Source of the DNA: an uncultured Spirochaetaceae bacterium
GTDB taxonomy: Bacteria > Spirochaetota > Spirochaetia > Sphaerochaetales > Sphaerochaetaceae
DNA: 5,352 nt
Assembly: GCA_944389985.1 (NCBI GenBank)
Contig: CALXON010000069.1
Coordinates: 1-5,352 of the forward strand
Direction: 5' to 3'
In this document: piece by piece, positions 1-5,060 of the stretch
How the letters are laid out: each line of letters starts with the position of its first letter
Numbering within the stretch: the stretch's first letter is position 1
Made by a program: the position numbers and the translations under genes
Notes under the pieces: generated by a model
What the model saw: the letters and a program-made list of their open reading frames with translations, nothing else
The model's database searches: none
Told to the model about the DNA's origin: nothing

Positions 1-45
1 GAGGAAAGAGAAGATGAAGAACAGGATAATGTATTTGTCAGTCAT
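1..45 (-). CDS. N-terminal fragment of a protein with hydrophobic N-terminus (runs off left edge)
   Basis: Only the first 15 codons are inside the window, reading MTDKYIILFFIFSFL. The ATG at 45-43 follows a GGAGG Shine-Dalgarno (minus strand, 55-51) at 5-nt spacing. The ATG five bases upstream (50-48) hits a stop after two codons and cannot be the start. After a short polar stretch with one Lys comes an unbroken hydrophobic run, as in a signal peptide or first membrane segment. The gene lies downstream of the transporter and its terminator, so it is probably a separate transcription unit, but I could not find a convincing -35/-10 pair in the roughly 45 bases between. Product unknown. The call rests on the ribosome binding site plus the hydrophobic start; with so few codons it could still be chance. 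Confidence 0.5.
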   Translation of the reverse strand, partial: MTDKYIILFFIFSFL

Positions 46-95
46 GTCATCCTCCAGAAAGAAGATACTCCATGAAAGGAAAAGAAGGAAGACGG

Positions 96-129
96 AAAAG
101 AAAAGCTGGCGCATCGGATGACGGCCAGC
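96..129 (-). terminator. Rho-independent terminator of the EamA transporter gene
   Basis: On the minus strand a GCTGGC / GCCAGC stem (129-124 with 110-105) encloses a 13-nt loop that can form a further CAT/ATG pairing, and is followed at once by TTTTCTTTT (104-96). It begins 21 nt after the transporter stop codon, the expected place for an intrinsic terminator. On the plus strand there is no T-run after the stem, so it acts in one direction only. Confidence 0.8.
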
Positions 130-150
130 CTGTACTGAGTTTATTAATGA

Positions 151-1086
151 TCAGTCCTTTCCGTACTTCCTGTTGACGACGTAGATTCCGGCAGAGACGA
201 GAAGGAGCGCAAGAAGCTTGTTCAGCTGCAGGGCCTGATCAACTTCCCCGAGGAATATAGCAGAAAGCAATACACCGAAAAGCGGTGTTAGGAAGTTGAA
301 TATGGTGACACGGCTCACAGGATTGTACTTCAGGAGTATTCCCCATACAGAGTATGCTACAGCCGAGATGAGAGCCATATACAGCAGGAGGATGTATGCC
401 GAGAAGTTTCCCGGAATAGATATCCTTCCTCCGAGAACGAGTCCGACAATGATCATCAAAAGCCCTCCGACCATGAACTGATAGCCACTGAGCATTACGA
501 CACTGAATCTCTTTGAATACTTTTTTGAGAGGATTCCTGACACTGCAAGGCTTATTGCCGAGAGAAGCACGAGGAACTCACCGTTGAGTGCGAAATGGAA
601 TGAGACACCTCCTGAGAGCGACACATTCATCACGACAACTCCCAGAAGCCCCATCAGACATCCGATCACCTTAGGAAGCGTGAGCTTCTCATACCTGAAG
701 AGCACACTGGCAAGGATAATCGAGAAGAATCCCGAAGTTCCGGAGAGTATCGTTCCTGTGACTCCCGTTGTATGCGCAAGTCCCACATAGAAACAGAAAT
801 ACTGGATCATGGTCTGAGCGAGACTCAGCTTGAAGATAGACGGGAACGAGCCCTTCTCTGGTCTGATGAACGTTCCAGCCATTACTGACTGCACAAGAAT
901 CACGAGAATACCTGCGAGGAAGAATCTGATACCTGCGAAAAGTATTATCGAGATAGTATCTGAAGAAGCGATGCCGAACATCTCATACCCGATCTTGATT
1001 GCTGGAGTGGCACTTCCCCAGAGAAAGCAGCTGAGCATAGCAAGCAGGAATACGACAGGCAGGCTCGTAATCTTGTTCTTATCCAT
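151..1086 (-). CDS. EamA-type (DMT superfamily) membrane transporter
   Basis: A 311-residue, very hydrophobic protein with about ten membrane segments arranged as two EamA repeats of five. This is the usual length and layout of the drug/metabolite transporter superfamily, which exports or imports small metabolites across the inner membrane. The first segment carries the typical W-G-S/T-x-x-x-x-K pattern (FLWGSATPAIKIG, about residues 22-34). Later segments show family-like stretches such as GVTGTILSGTSGFFS and, near the C-terminus, PLFGVLLSAIFLGE followed by LLLVSAGIYVVN. The substrate cannot be told from sequence. The start at 1086 (MDKNK) is chosen because AGAGG lies 6 nt upstream. A longer frame opens at 1128, but that start sits inside the tRNA terminator hairpin and adds residues without a ribosome site. 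Only 24 nt separate the tRNA terminator from the start codon, so the promoter is not obvious; read-through from the tRNA unit is possible. A terminator follows at 129-96. Confidence 0.93.
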   Translation of the reverse strand: MDKNKITSLPVVFLLAMLSCFLWGSATPAIKIGYEMFGIASSDTISIILFAGIRFFLAGILVILVQSVMAGTFIRPEKGSFPSIFKLSLAQTMIQYFCFYVGLAHTTGVTGTILSGTSGFFSIILASVLFRYEKLTLPKVIGCLMGLLGVVVMNVSLSGGVSFHFALNGEFLVLLSAISLAVSGILSKKYSKRFSVVMLSGYQFMVGGLLMIIVGLVLGGRISIPGNFSAYILLLYMALISAVAYSVWGILLKYNPVSRVTIFNFLTPLFGVLLSAIFLGEVDQALQLNKLLALLLVSAGIYVVNRKYGKD

Positions 1087-1110
1087 CTGAGACCTCTGAA
1101 TTATCTGAAC

Positions 1111-1136
1111 AAAATAAAAAGCCGGCATTACCGGCT
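1111..1136 (-). terminator. Rho-independent terminator after tRNA-Val
   Basis: On the minus strand AGCCGG-TAATG-CCGGCT (1136-1120), a perfect 6-bp GC-rich stem with a 5-nt loop, is followed by TTTTTATTTT (1120-1111). It starts 5 nt after the tRNA discriminator base. It probably ends both the tRNA transcript and any transcript reading in from the upstream yicC operon, since I see no terminator between that operon and the tRNA. It also stands directly upstream of the EamA transporter start. Confidence 0.88.
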
Positions 1137-1141
1137 GGATA

Positions 1142-1213
1142 TGGAGGATACAAGGATTGAACTTGTGACATCTTGCTTGTAAGGCAAGCGCTCTCCCGCT
1201 GAGCTAATCCTCC
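1142..1213 (-). tRNA. tRNA-Val (anticodon UAC)
   Basis: The 72-nt minus-strand sequence folds into a complete cloverleaf. The acceptor stem GGAGGAT/ATCCTCC is perfect, the D arm is GCTC/GAGC with a 7-nt loop, and the anticodon stem CTTGC/GCAAG carries loop CTTACAA. The variable loop has 5 nt, and the T arm is ACAAG/CTTGT with loop TTCAATC. The anticodon TAC (plus-strand positions 1181-1179) reads valine GUA codons and, by wobble, others. The discriminator base is A, as in other valine tRNAs. The 3' CCA is not encoded (TAT follows), so a CCA-adding enzyme must complete it. A promoter sits just upstream and an intrinsic terminator just downstream, so it forms its own small transcription unit. 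Confidence 0.96.
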
Positions 1214-1223
1214 GAACGACGCT

Positions 1224-1252
1224 ACCATAGCATAGAAAGAACCTTGTTTCAA
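1224..1252 (-). promoter_or_regulatory. Sigma70-type promoter of tRNA-Val
   Basis: On the minus strand TTGAAA (1252-1247, 5/6 match to the -35 consensus) and TATGGT (1229-1224, 4/6 match to -10) are separated by exactly 17 nt. Transcription would begin a few bases before the tRNA 5' end at 1213. It lies in the only gap between the upstream membrane-protein gene and the tRNA. Confidence 0.68.
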
Positions 1253-1269
1253 GTGGATGCTGGAAAAAT

Positions 1270-1941
1270 TCAGACCTGTCCATCAGGAAAGGCCATCAGC
1301 ATCACTTTCCTTCCGATCGTCGTGTTGTACAGTGATACGACCCTTCCGACACCGATGAAGGCAAGTATCGTTCCAAGTCCGACTCCGGGAATGGAATGCG
1401 TGAACACGAGTCCTATCAATATGGCGATGGAGACATTAATTCCATCGAAAAGATTCTTAGTGAATCCTACGGACCTGCCGATCAGTTCTGCAAGTGTTCG
1501 TACAATGCCGTCTCCTGGGTTTGGAACGAGTCTCATTGAGAGCGAGCCTGCGGCTCCCATGCCTGTCGCCGTTATCGCGGCAAGGAGGACAAGAAGACGT
1601 ATAGCCATATTCTCAGCAGAGACATCGGGAATGATGATCTGGAACAGTGCCATGAATCTTGTGAAGACAAGACTCAGCGGTAGCTGCAGAAGATCCTTGA
1701 CAACCTCAATGCGCTCCTTCTTCCGTATTGTCGTATGGACAATGACCTCAACGACCACAAAGAGTGAATAGAGAATGAATGTCGCATCGGCAAATGCGAT
1801 ACCCGTGACAGCAGATGCGCTGAATGCAACAGAGACTATAGGAGAGACTCCGAGTCCTGTCTGTACATTGAGAGTCAGTCCCAGTGCCAGCAGAACAAGT
1901 GAGAAAATGTATACAAAGATCCTTATGGCGGAAGACCTCAT
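1270..1941 (-). CDS. YczE/YitT-like (DUF6198-type) integral membrane protein
   Basis: A 223-residue protein with about five or six membrane segments (roughly residues 5-23, 53-71, 88-104, 112-136, 167-181 and 185-206). It carries hallmarks I associate with the YczE/YyaS/YitT group: an N-terminal segment ending in LGLTLNVQTGLGVSP, a loop with NPGDG (141-145), then K162-N163 and D166, and the C-terminal GVGLGTILAFIGVGR. Biochemical function is unestablished for the family. The start codon overlaps the stop of the kinase gene by ATGA (1941-1938), and there is only a weak GGGA before it, so translation is probably coupled. It is the last gene of the operon beginning near 3921. No terminator follows directly; the tRNA promoter and tRNA come next. 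Family call is confident, role is not. Confidence 0.85.
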   Translation of the reverse strand: MRSSAIRIFVYIFSLVLLALGLTLNVQTGLGVSPIVSVAFSASAVTGIAFADATFILYSLFVVVEVIVHTTIRKKERIEVVKDLLQLPLSLVFTRFMALFQIIIPDVSAENMAIRLLVLLAAITATGMGAAGSLSMRLVPNPGDGIVRTLAELIGRSVGFTKNLFDGINVSIAILIGLVFTHSIPGVGLGTILAFIGVGRVVSLYNTTIGRKVMLMAFPDGQV

Positions 1942-2465
1942 CTTCCCAGGAGGGCCTCAACCCTCTCCACGATGATTGATGCTATCTCCTCTGGATCCTT
2001 TGTGTCGGTATCGATGACTATGTCGGCAACAGTCTCAGGAGTCGTGTTGTCAATGCCGTAGATCTTCATGTATCTGGCACTGTCATTCATGTCGCGCCTG
2101 ATGGTCTCCGAGTAGCGCTCATCGAATGTTCCGCCTTCCCTCTTCTGGATTCTTCTCGCCCTTGTCTCTGGAGTCGCAGTGAGATAGACCTTGAGATCGG
2201 CCTTCTCCAGCATCCAGATGGCAAGACGTGAGCCGAGGACGCAGTTCTTCTCAGCCATGGCCATCTCGACCTGACGTCTGTCCAGTTCCTTGTCGATATC
2301 ATAGTCACGCTCTGCCATCTGACAGAACTCCCAGAAGTCGACACCGCGCTCCTTCGCCATCTGACGGAATGTGAAGTTTATCATAGGGTATCCGAGGCGC
2401 TCGGACACAAGTCTCGTCACAGTAGTATTGCCACAGCCGCTTCTTGATGATATTGCGATTCTCAT
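1938..2465 (-). CDS. Cytidylate-kinase-like P-loop protein (archaeal CMK type) with Asn in Walker A
   Basis: A 175-residue protein that follows the archaeal-type (d)CMP kinase pattern along its whole length. It has an N-terminal P-loop, then ER-G-x-x-F-x-E-F near 39-47, DIDKELDRRQVEMA (57-69), V-L-G-S-R (76-80, where the family has EGR), and the W-M-L-x-x-ADLKVYL strand. A lid region R102-A-R-R-I-x-x-R-E and the R-Y-x-x-I-YGID motif (131-139) follow. CMP kinases convert CMP to CDP with ATP. The P-loop is unusual: it reads SSRSGCGNTT (6-15), so the Walker A lysine is Asn13 (codon AAT, 2429-2427) and the first glycine is Ser7. Whether it is an active kinase is therefore open. The start at 2465 is chosen because it overlaps the yicC stop by ATGA and has GAGGA 7 nt upstream. 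A longer frame opening at 2570 adds 35 low-complexity His/Gln/Gly residues that are yicC read in another frame. It also overlaps the next gene by ATGA. Confidence 0.87.
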   Translation of the reverse strand: MRIAISSRSGCGNTTVTRLVSERLGYPMINFTFRQMAKERGVDFWEFCQMAERDYDIDKELDRRQVEMAMAEKNCVLGSRLAIWMLEKADLKVYLTATPETRARRIQKREGGTFDERYSETIRRDMNDSARYMKIYGIDNTTPETVADIVIDTDTKDPEEIASIIVERVEALLGR

Positions 2466-3325
2466 TCTATGTTCCTCACCTGCTCCCTGATGTTCTCTAT
2501 GTTGTCCTTCATGCTTACCACAAGCAGGTTGATCGCTGCAAGCTGGCTTTTGGATGCTATGGTGTTGCACTCCCTCTGCATCTCCTGACAGAGGAAATCC
2601 AGACGCTTTCCTGCAGGCTCTGAAGAAGCAAGAAGCTTCCTGTATTCAGCCATATGGACACCAAGCCTCTGAATCTCCTCATTGATCGAGTATCTGACGA
2701 GAATAGCCCCGAGCTCTGCCATGAAATCTGTGCTTCCGGCCTTCTCTCCTGTAAGCGCAAGATACTTCTCCTCAAGAAGCTTCCTGTAGTGCTCCCCAAG
2801 CTCGATGCTGTGCTTCTCGATCTCTGAAAGGGAGGATGCGAATTCGTTACCGAGTTTCTCGAGATCCCTTCTCGTTCCCTCTCCTTCCCTGTCCTTTGCC
2901 CCGGAAAGCATCTCAAGAGCGGCGGAAAGTGCTGACTCCACACCCTCTCTGTAGATGTCAGGGGTGGTGTTCCTGTCAGCTGTCACGATCCCGTCGATGC
3001 CCATGTAATCACTGACACCGGGCTTCTGGCAGCCTGTTGACTTCTCTATCTCTGAGAAGGCCTTCGCATAGGATTCCAGAAGACCATGATCGATGATGAG
3101 AGTGACATCAGAGCGGAGGACCTTCAGCTTCAGGGAGACCTCGATATGTCCCCTTGCAGCCATCTTCCTCACCTCCCCGTCGACATAGCTCTCAAACGGT
3201 GAGAGTGTCTGTGAGAGATTCTTCACGACATCAAGATAACGATTGTTGTAACTCTTTATATCACACTCAACTATATAGTCATCGGAGCGCCATACTCCAT
3301 GACCGTAGCCTGTCATGCTTCTCAT
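2462..3325 (-). CDS. yicC: YicC family endoribonuclease
   Basis: A 287-residue, full-length YicC-family protein. It starts with the signature MRSMTGYG and has NNRYLD (27-32) in the N-terminal YicC domain. A central E-G-E-G-T-R-x-D-L (147-155) leads into a helical region, and the conserved C-terminal domain (DUF1732) carries INEEIQRLGVH (214-224), GKRLDFLCQEMQRECNTIASKS (239-260) and the terminal IREQVRNIE. In E. coli the family member is an endoribonuclease involved in RNA turnover; it acts in the cytoplasm. The start at 3325 has an excellent GGAGGTGA Shine-Dalgarno and overlaps the upstream gene stop by ATGA. Its own stop overlaps the kinase start by ATGA. In many bacteria yicC is followed by guanylate kinase (gmk); here a CMK-like gene takes that place. 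The usual Asn in the M-N-R-E element is Gln here (M-Q-R-E), a conservative change. Confidence 0.95.
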   Translation of the reverse strand: MRSMTGYGHGVWRSDDYIVECDIKSYNNRYLDVVKNLSQTLSPFESYVDGEVRKMAARGHIEVSLKLKVLRSDVTLIIDHGLLESYAKAFSEIEKSTGCQKPGVSDYMGIDGIVTADRNTTPDIYREGVESALSAALEMLSGAKDREGEGTRRDLEKLGNEFASSLSEIEKHSIELGEHYRKLLEEKYLALTGEKAGSTDFMAELGAILVRYSINEEIQRLGVHMAEYRKLLASSEPAGKRLDFLCQEMQRECNTIASKSQLAAINLLVVSMKDNIENIREQVRNIE

Positions 3326-3750
3326 GCTTCACCTCCGTCAACGGCCCGGAGCTCAATTATGGACTGCTGGCTGAACCCCGCTCCGGCAAGAAGTTCCATG
3401 GCTTTCTCCCTGTCCCCGGCCATGAAGACCGCGGAAAGCTTTTTGGGTACCGGGGAGAAGACAATACGCTCAACCAGTTTCATGAACACGGAGAATTCCT
3501 TTATGTTCCTGTCTCCGAGAATCACGAGATACGGAGCCATTGAGAATGCTGAGCACCATTTCCTCGGTGACTCCAGGACTGCAGGAGACGGAATGAAGAA
3601 AACACCCTTCCCCGCATTCTCTCCGATGATGCTCTTCACATCATCCGGGGATGTCACCGGCTGGGCACTGCCCGCCGCATACAAAAATGAGGGCGTACCG
3701 AAATACTCCCTCATTGCATTACATGCACTCTTCTTTCTGAAGACTGGCAT
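3322..3750 (-). CDS. Unrecognised 142-aa protein between zinc ribbon and yicC
   Basis: I do not recognise a family. The 142-residue product has no signal peptide or membrane segment and alternates short hydrophobic strands with helices: GVFFIPS near 49-55, PYLVILGD at 73-80, LSAVFMAGD at 105-113. It ends with KAMELLAGAGFSQQSIIELRAVDGG, which suggests a small cytoplasmic alpha/beta fold. The PYLVILGD and SAVFMAGD segments look like two parallel repeated units, a faint hint of an internal duplication. The stop overlaps the yicC start by ATGA and the start lies 6 nt after the zinc-ribbon stop, so it is locked into the operon and presumably co-translated. No good Shine-Dalgarno precedes the ATG at 3750; translation may be re-initiated after the zinc-ribbon gene. 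A second in-frame Met at residue 13 is possible but is equally poor. The coding call is supported by context and by codon use like its neighbours. Confidence 0.8.
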   Translation of the reverse strand: MPVFRKKSACNAMREYFGTPSFLYAAGSAQPVTSPDDVKSIIGENAGKGVFFIPSPAVLESPRKWCSAFSMAPYLVILGDRNIKEFSVFMKLVERIVFSPVPKKLSAVFMAGDREKAMELLAGAGFSQQSIIELRAVDGGEA

Positions 3751-3756
3751 ATCCGA

Positions 3757-3921
3757 TTACTTGGAAAGCTTGGAATTGCATTCCTTGCAGATCTTCACCT
3801 TGTTGCCGTCGATCTCCTTCTCGTAAAGGCACTTGATGGCAGTCCTTCCACAGACTGGGCATGTTGCTCTGCCGTTGTTGAACTGATCACGGATACCGGT
3901 TCCTCTATGTGCTTTGGACAT
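3757..3921 (-). CDS. Small zinc-ribbon protein, 54 aa
   Basis: A 54-residue basic protein reading MSKAHRGTGIRDQF at the start. It has two Cys-x-x-Cys knuckles, CPVC at 21-24 and CKEC at 45-48, separated by 20 residues that can form the beta-hairpin of a treble-clef or zinc-ribbon fold; Cys31 is extra. The N-terminal tail (K3, H5, R6, R11, R18) is positively charged, which suits contact with RNA or ribosomes, but that is inference. It does not match bL33, bL36 or uS14 well. The arrangement resembles small uncharacterised zinc-ribbon proteins I associate with spirochaetes, from memory only. The start at 3921 is firm: AAGGAG lies 6 nt upstream and a good promoter is 30-60 nt upstream. It is the first gene of the yicC operon; the next gene starts 6 nt after its stop. 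Its small size makes it easy for gene callers to miss. Confidence 0.87.
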   Translation of the reverse strand: MSKAHRGTGIRDQFNNGRATCPVCGRTAIKCLYEKEIDGNKVKICKECNSKLSK

Positions 3922-3952
3922 CTCATTCTCCTTAATTAGAACTTTCTCAGAG

Positions 3953-3982
3953 AATATACCGCAGGAAACAGTCTCTGGTCAA
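3953..3982 (-). promoter_or_regulatory. Promoter of the zinc-ribbon/yicC/cmk-like operon
   Basis: On the minus strand TTGACC (3982-3977, 5/6 match to -35) and TATATT (3958-3953, 5/6 match to -10) are separated by 18 nt. The expected start near 3946 gives a leader of about 25 nt, containing the AAGGAG ribosome site. The -35 box begins 4 nt past the stop codon of the upstream 131-aa gene. No terminator was seen between the two genes, so some read-through into the operon is possible. Confidence 0.75.
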
Positions 3983-3986
3983 CAGA

Positions 3987-4382
3987 TCAGACAGTTCCAT
4001 CGCTACTGGGTTCTTTTGTCTCCGCATCATGGAATGAAGCATCCTGTGCCTCACTTCTAGCTTTCTGAGCCTCGACCCTCTCTGCTTTCTTCTCTTTCTC
4101 CTCAAGTTCCCTGTCATGAGGCTTATAAACCTGAAGTATCACGAAGACAGCCATGCAGAGAAGACCTGCGTCAAAGATTATCCTTCCGAACTCAGTATAT
4201 GGGATACCGGCTCCGGCGGGACCGGACCATACAGCCCTGTATGAATAGGAGAAGTGACCTCCTCCATATGTGTACACACTGCTGTGCGGTACGCTGAGGT
4301 AGACACCGTATATGACAAGGCCAGCGCCCAGAACAAGCAGGATTATTGAAATGACCAGCATTATGACTGAACTCTTTCTCAT
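3987..4382 (-). CDS. Unrecognised small membrane protein, two membrane segments with charged tail
   Basis: A 131-residue protein, family not recognised. After MRKSS comes a first membrane segment (about 6-28). An outward loop of about 40 residues rich in Tyr, Ser, Gly and His (VYTYGGGHFSYSYR, then SGPAGAG) leads to a second segment (about 67-86, GRIIFDAGLLCMAVFVILQV). The tail of about 45 residues is strongly charged, with an E/K-rich helix (RELEEKEKKAERVEAQKAR) that could form a coiled coil, and ends in an acidic stretch. With positive charges at both ends of the membrane part, both termini are likely cytoplasmic. The start at 4382 is chosen because GGAGG sits 5-6 nt upstream; a longer frame begins with TTG at 4397, but that places the ribosome site inside the gene. 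It lies 89 nt after the methyltransferase-like gene and ends just before the operon promoter. Probably its own unit or a distal gene of the upstream unit. Confidence 0.8.
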   Translation of the reverse strand: MRKSSVIMLVISIILLVLGAGLVIYGVYLSVPHSSVYTYGGGHFSYSYRAVWSGPAGAGIPYTEFGRIIFDAGLLCMAVFVILQVYKPHDRELEEKEKKAERVEAQKARSEAQDASFHDAETKEPSSDGTV

Positions 4383-4471
4383 GTTTTCCTCCGACAATCA
4401 GAAAGATAGCATTCTTATGAATCCAGGTGTGGATGTTCAGACAATCTGCACATAACTACACACTTCTGACA
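4383..4471 (-). other. Intergenic gap, no firm promoter or terminator
   Basis: This 89-nt gap separates the methyltransferase-like gene from the two-membrane-segment gene. Near the right end there is a long-range TCAGA...TCTGA complementarity without a T-run, so it is not an intrinsic terminator. A TTGTCT box (minus strand, about 4445-4440) is followed 18-19 nt later by TCATAAG, a possible weak promoter for the 131-aa gene. I consider it unproven. The GGAGGA ribosome site of that gene lies at the left end. Confidence 0.35.
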
Positions 4472-5059
4472 TCAGCGCCGTACGGCATGGATTGAGACCA
4501 CATCCTCAAGATCGGCAGTCCTGTCCTTCTCCACAGCCCTTATGTCGAAACCGATCATCGAAAGAGCCTTCATCACATCATCAGGCATATAGCGTTTGAA
4601 ATAGACCTTCTCCTCCATTGAATACCAGGAATCGGAAAGCTTCTTTCCTGACAGGATGTACTTTCCGGTAGATGGAAATGAGATGTACAGGTTTCCTCCG
4701 CTGACAAGGGAATCATGAAGGTTGAAAAGATAGGGAGTGAGCTCCCTTGTGTCCAGGCTCTGTATATAGAGGACCGAGACAGCTATGTCATACCCTTCCT
4801 TCATGTACTCCGCGGGACTGCAGCTGAATACATTGAGGGATGGCTCTTCGGAAGCGGCCTCCTCAAGATGTTCCGCACTGTCCGCGACAGCATCGATGAC
4901 AGCATCGGGGTACAGTCTGCGATAGAGAGGTGCGAGGAATGCAGACGCCGCTCCTGAAAGGAGTATGCGGTCAGCTCTCTCCTTCATGCATGGCAGTTCT
5001 GCCGCATACCTGAAAAGCTCTGCATTGTCCATCATCCACATACCGAGGGAATCTTTCAT
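4472..5059 (-). CDS. Class I SAM-methyltransferase-like protein with degenerate motif I
   Basis: A 195-residue cytoplasmic protein with the order of elements of a Rossmann-fold SAM-dependent methyltransferase. It has a leading helix (11-30), strand plus loop RILLSGAASAFLAPL (31-45, motif I position), strand AVIDAVADSAEHLEEA (53-68, motif II with an acidic residue after the strand) and YDIAVSVLYIQSL (90-102, motif IV). Helix LFNLHDSLVSGGNLYISFP (111-129) is the very typical 'L-x-x-GG-x-L-x-I-S' step before strand five. A final strand region is rich in charged residues. The glycine motif is poor: instead of G-x-G-x-G only one Gly (36) is present, so SAM binding is uncertain and the substrate is unknown. 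The start at 5059 has a perfect AAGGAG 6 nt upstream and lies 1 nt after the stop of the phosphorylase gene, so the two are co-transcribed. It could be a divergent active enzyme or a non-catalytic relative. Confidence 0.7.
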   Translation of the reverse strand: MKDSLGMWMMDNAELFRYAAELPCMKERADRILLSGAASAFLAPLYRRLYPDAVIDAVADSAEHLEEAASEEPSLNVFSCSPAEYMKEGYDIAVSVLYIQSLDTRELTPYLFNLHDSLVSGGNLYISFPSTGKYILSGKKLSDSWYSMEEKVYFKRYMPDDVMKALSMIGFDIRAVEKDRTADLEDVVSIHAVRR

Positions 5060-5060
5060 G

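Noticed and set aside
14..121. Plus-strand 35-aa frame beginning near GAGGAAAGAG
   Set aside because: It is mostly Lys/Arg from an A/G-rich stretch, crosses the transporter terminator, and the minus strand has a better-supported gene start in the same place.
1087..1128. Upstream start for the EamA transporter at 1128 adding 14 residues
   Set aside because: The extra codons run through the tRNA terminator hairpin and T-run and lack a ribosome site; the ATG at 1086 has AGAGG at 6-nt spacing.
1244..1771. Plus-strand 175-aa open frame opposite the YczE/YitT-like gene
   Set aside because: It is an antisense shadow: the composition is Ser/Thr/Pro/Arg-rich without domain features, while the minus strand encodes a clear membrane protein.
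2466..2570. 35-residue N-terminal extension of the CMK-like protein starting at 2570
   Set aside because: It lies wholly in the conserved 3' end of yicC in another frame, reads as His/Gln/Gly-rich noise, and the P-loop protein start at 2465 has its own Shine-Dalgarno and an ATGA overlap.
2557..2943. Minus-strand 128-aa frame inside yicC
   Set aside because: Out-of-frame reading within the conserved YicC C-terminal domain, Arg/Ser-rich, no start signals.
3154..3826. Plus-strand open frames of 129 and 175 aa opposite yicC and the 142-aa gene
   Set aside because: They overlap each other and two well-supported minus-strand genes, have low-complexity His/Ser-rich composition and no ribosome sites; judged shadows.
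4383..4397. TTG start at 4397 for the two-membrane-segment protein
   Set aside because: The GGAGG ribosome site would be inside the coding region; the ATG at 4382 sits at the right distance from it.
4430..4475. Possible terminator after the methyltransferase-like gene from TCAGA...TCTGA pairing
   Set aside because: The loop is over 20 nt, the stem only 5 bp and no T-run follows.
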